DNA from: a virus
Virus record (IMG/VR): IMGVR_UViG_3300025769_000958
Location: 1 to 21,977 of that record
Reading direction: 5' to 3' (one strand)
Length of the DNA stretch: 21,977 nt
The first letter of the stretch is position 1. Every line of letters starts with the position of its first letter. Under the pieces are notes generated by a model. The model did not search any database and had not been told where the DNA came from. It saw only the letters and a list, made by a program, of their open reading frames with translations. This document shows, piece after piece, positions 19,153 to 21,977 of this stretch. A program made the translations under genes and the position numbers.

Positions 19153-21977
19153 ATGTCTGAAATGCAAGATACGGTTACTCTTACCGATGGCTCTATTGTA
19201 AAAGTTCCCGGTATGAATAATATGTCTGATGATGAAATTACATCTGCCTTAATCAAAGCCTTGCCAGAAAAAATGGCTGGCCTTGGGGCTTTGCCAGACA
19301 TTGAACGCGAATACAACATTAGAGACGGTGTGCCTGATCTTAACCTAAGATTTCAAGAGGCGCTTACCGCTGGGAATCCTAAAGAAATAAAAGCTGTATT
19401 TGATGACCAAGCAGGTCCAGGTAATTGGGGCATTGACCCCACAACTAGGAAACCATTTGTTACTCCCCAAGGCCTCAGAAACCTAGGCATTGAACCTAAA
19501 GATGACCGCAAGGTATTCTTAGACGGTACAAGCACAGACATATATGATCTTACCGCTGATGCTACTAGGGAGATAGCCATAGGTGCTTCAGCAGTGGCAG
19601 CTGAGTTGGCTTTGCCAATGGTTCCCGGTAGTTTTTTACTAGGTCTGGGTGCTAGGGCTGGCGCTGCTGGTGTTGGTGGCACTGTTGCCTCCCTAGGCCT
19701 TGAAGGACTACAAGAGCTACAGGGTTACAATAAAGAGTCGGCAGTTGAGGTTTTAAAAAACGCTGGCACAGAAGGTGCCTTTATAGGTGCCGCCACGTTT
19801 GTCTTAGGCGCTCCCTTTGCCGCATATGGCTCTATTGCCAACAGGGTAAAAGCAGCTGCTAAAGAAGTTGATCCGGATGCGCCGCCCGTCACTAACACAA
19901 CTGTACAAGAAATGGTAGAGGCACAGCAAAGGGTTGCTGGAAGAGTTGGCGAAGAAGACGCTATGCTGTTAAGCATTCGCACTATGATCAACGAAGATGG
20001 AGCTATTGTAGGAAACTTGTTTAGCAAGATGGAAGGCATTGGAGCCAAACAAGCAGGAGATCAGTTTGCTGCTCGTGCTGGCAGTATAGTAGACAAATAC
20101 CGTAGCGCCTACCTAGCATCTATCAGGGCGGGTGACGATGAAATTGTTACCTTACAGAAGCTAAAAACTGCTCTGAGCAAAGACGAGCAAGATATGCTAA
20201 AGAATACTGTCCGTAGTATTCAACAGTTTGACGAAACACCTTTGGGCAAGGTTGGGACAGCGGGAGAAACACTGCGAGGTTTTAAAAACTTTGCACAACA
20301 GAAATTTACAGAGCAATACAAAGCTGGTCAGAAAGCGTTTGACGGTGATGAGTACTACGGTCAGTTTGCTTCTATGGGCGGTAGGGACGTTACTAACAAA
20401 GAGCTATCTATTTTGTTAAACCGTATATCAGACGATACAGGAATACTAATAGACGATGTTGTAAATGCTTTTGGTCCTGGAAATCCTTTACATTCTCGTA
20501 TTATTTCTCGCGTTAAACTTGATCAGAAGACAGGCCGTCTAAAGCCAGTAAAGGGGAAGAAAAGCAAAAAGACTGGTGATCGTCCTGACAAGGGGCGGGG
20601 TACTGCAATTACCGCTGGAGATTTGCTAGAGGCAGATCAAAGAATGCGCCAAAAGTCTTTTAAAACGTCTTCTGCTAATGAAGCTAGAATAAATTTAGAA
20701 ATGTCTAAATCTTTAGTCGATCAAGTAGAAAACCTTAACATTGCTCCAGCTGGATTTAGAAGCCAACTTAAAAAAGTAAACAGCGAGTATTCTCAGTTTG
20801 TCTCTCCGTACCGTGGTAAGAACGGATTGTTTGCACAGGTTGCTCAAAGACCACAGGCAGATGCTCAGAAGTATCTTTCTAGTTTTGTTTCTGGTAAAGA
20901 AGGCGCAGAGTTTTCAAAGTTGTTAGACGATCTTGACAAAGCTTTTGGTCCTAACGCTGTAGGCGGCAAACTTGGGTTAGACACAAAGGATGATATTCTT
21001 TCATCTATTGGTGTTAATTTTATTAGAGAAAACAAACTTGACATTGTAAACGCTGCTAATCCCTCAGTTGCCGCTAAAGCTGCTCTTAACAAAATTAACA
21101 ATATAGAGACAACAATTAAAAAACAGATGGGCGGCGGTGCTAAATCTAAGCAGGCTACTAATCAGATTTTCAGAGGCAACGTGCTTAAAGAGTACAAAAA
21201 GCTGTTGAAGGACGTTGCCAATGGTCGCCCTGCACAGGTTGATAAAGCCCTTGCTGAACTTGGTATGACCATGAGCTTTAAGGAAGCTGGTCAATTTGTC
21301 AACTCTGTAAACAGTGTTGCTATGAATTTGTCTAAAGCTGACCTAGACTCATTTGCTACACAATTGAGAGCATTGGAAGAGGTCTCTCCCGACAGTGCCA
21401 AGTTTGTCAGGGACATGCTTTTTACAGATAACTATAGCAGGTTGTTTAAGGCTGTCGAATCTCAAGACCCCAAGGCCAGACTGCTAGGTATTAAACAATG
21501 GGCAGACGATTGGTCAGCAGCTAAGTTAAACAATGCTGAAAATATGCGTTACATTTTCGGAGACGAGTTGTTTAAAGGTGTAGACGACTTTGCCCTAAAT
21601 ATGAAAGGCGCTTTAAACATAGACCCCGTTGCTGGAGCGTTGTCTGTATCCGAAGATGTCGTAGGAATTGGAAGAAAAGTTATAAGTGGCAGCATAGGAG
21701 CCTTGCGAAAACCCCTTAGTTTTATTTTCTTTACTCGTCAGTTTGCTCCTGGAACAGCGTTGCATACAAAAATGGTACAGGGTTTACAATCTGGTAAAAC
21801 AGCGGCTGAGATTACCAAAGAACAATCAGGCGCTGCTTTGAAAATGATGGACAAAGCTCAAGATTATGCTAAGGGGGTTATGAACGCTAGGGATGGTCTA
21901 GTTGCTGCCTCTATAGCTAACTACCTAGGCGAAGTAAACCAAGCGTCTCCTACAGAGGACGAGGTGCCAACTGTCAG
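19153..21977 (+). CDS. Giant probable ejection (internal virion) protein, cut by the window end
   Basis: ATG 19153 opens a frame that runs without a stop for 941 codons to the window edge, so it is incomplete at the C-terminus. It begins MSEMQDTVTLTDGSIVKVPG. Residues about 140-185 (IAIGASAVAAELALPMVPGS, FLLGLGARAGAAGVGG) and about 207-226 (GAFIGAATFVLGAPFAAYGS) are hydrophobic and Gly/Ala-rich, like membrane-inserting segments. The rest is mainly long helix with many Lys, Asp and Ser (KALAELGMTMSFKEAGQFVN). This is the style of podovirus ejection proteins, which leave the head and form a channel across the cell envelope, as T7 gp15/gp16 do. No transglycosylase or protease motif is visible in the part present, though one could lie beyond the edge. 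A weak AAGGG-like site precedes the start. Confidence 0.8.
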   Translation, partial: MSEMQDTVTLTDGSIVKVPGMNNMSDDEITSALIKALPEKMAGLGALPDIEREYNIRDGVPDLNLRFQEALTAGNPKEIKAVFDDQAGPGNWGIDPTTRKPFVTPQGLRNLGIEPKDDRKVFLDGTSTDIYDLTADATREIAIGASAVAAELALPMVPGSFLLGLGARAGAAGVGGTVASLGLEGLQELQGYNKESAVEVLKNAGTEGAFIGAATFVLGAPFAAYGSIANRVKAAAKEVDPDAPPVTNTTVQEMVEAQQRVAGRVGEEDAMLLSIRTMINEDGAIVGNLFSKMEGIGAKQAGDQFAARAGSIVDKYRSAYLASIRAGDDEIVTLQKLKTALSKDEQDMLKNTVRSIQQFDETPLGKVGTAGETLRGFKNFAQQKFTEQYKAGQKAFDGDEYYGQFASMGGRDVTNKELSILLNRISDDTGILIDDVVNAFGPGNPLHSRIISRVKLDQKTGRLKPVKGKKSKKTGDRPDKGRGTAITAGDLLEADQRMRQKSFKTSSANEARINLEMSKSLVDQVENLNIAPAGFRSQLKKVNSEYSQFVSPYRGKNGLFAQVAQRPQADAQKYLSSFVSGKEGAEFSKLLDDLDKAFGPNAVGGKLGLDTKDDILSSIGVNFIRENKLDIVNAANPSVAAKAALNKINNIETTIKKQMGGGAKSKQATNQIFRGNVLKEYKKLLKDVANGRPAQVDKALAELGMTMSFKEAGQFVNSVNSVAMNLSKADLDSFATQLRALEEVSPDSAKFVRDMLFTDNYSRLFKAVESQDPKARLLGIKQWADDWSAAKLNNAENMRYIFGDELFKGVDDFALNMKGALNIDPVAGALSVSEDVVGIGRKVISGSIGALRKPLSFIFFTRQFAPGTALHTKMVQGLQSGKTAAEITKEQSGAALKMMDKAQDYAKGVMNARDGLVAASIANYLGEVNQASPTEDEVPTV

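Noticed and set aside
1-21977. tRNA genes, insertion sequences or an attachment site
   Set aside because: I saw no tRNA-like cloverleaf, transposase, integrase or terminal inverted repeats by reading; a tRNAscan-type search was not possible.

Overview
The window is the structural (morphogenesis) half of a tailed, podovirus-like bacteriophage. Every gene lies on the + strand in a nearly gapless block: TerS and TerL, P22/SU10-style portal, scaffold, SU10-type (DUF5309) major capsid protein, head-tail adaptor, beta-propeller tail nozzle, then long virion proteins likely to be internal or ejected. No tape measure, sheath, baseplate, integrase, polymerase or lysis gene is visible. The moderately AT-rich sequence and several small protein families that I associate with aquatic phages suggest a marine or aquatic phage. 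The best host clue is in the DNA. Five GTTC-N7-GTTC sites, the direct-repeat LexA (SOS) box of Alphaproteobacteria, stand upstream of the terminase genes, so an alphaproteobacterial host is inferred.

Layout. Positions 1-371 are a non-coding control region: iteron-like AACAGTGACA/TGTCAC repeats and a perfect palindrome (1-119), an array of LexA-like boxes (128-264), and a full-consensus sigma-70 promoter (337-365) whose -35 region carries a copy of the upstream repeat core. Positions 461-4385 hold the packaging genes and portal. Positions 4396-10199 are a host-interaction cassette set between portal and scaffold: a small structural protein, a GGTGATSAG-repeat fibre, a 975-residue mosaic adhesin, a DUF4376 protein, a signal-peptide protein, an internal promoter, and a tail-collar protein. 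Positions 10201-10794 carry three small proteins, one a 31-residue microprotein ending in a Cys cluster. Positions 10794-15914 hold scaffold, capsid, adaptor, nozzle and small conserved companions. Positions 15832-21977 hold a GNAT-like protein with an odd start, a virion protein with a C-terminal S74 chaperone motif, two unrecognised proteins and the first 941 codons of a very large probable ejection protein cut by the window edge.

How it fits together. TerS/TerL load DNA through the portal into a shell of DUF5309 capsid protein built on the acidic scaffold. The adaptor and nozzle close the head and form the short tail, and the fibre, adhesin and collar proteins recognise the host. The long proteins at the right end probably enter the cell with the DNA. 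Stop/start overlaps (TAATG, ATGA) through most of the block suggest translational coupling within one late operon, with a second promoter at 9664 serving the collar-to-capsid part. The most interesting element is the left control region, which looks like a switch linking the structural operon to the host DNA-damage response.
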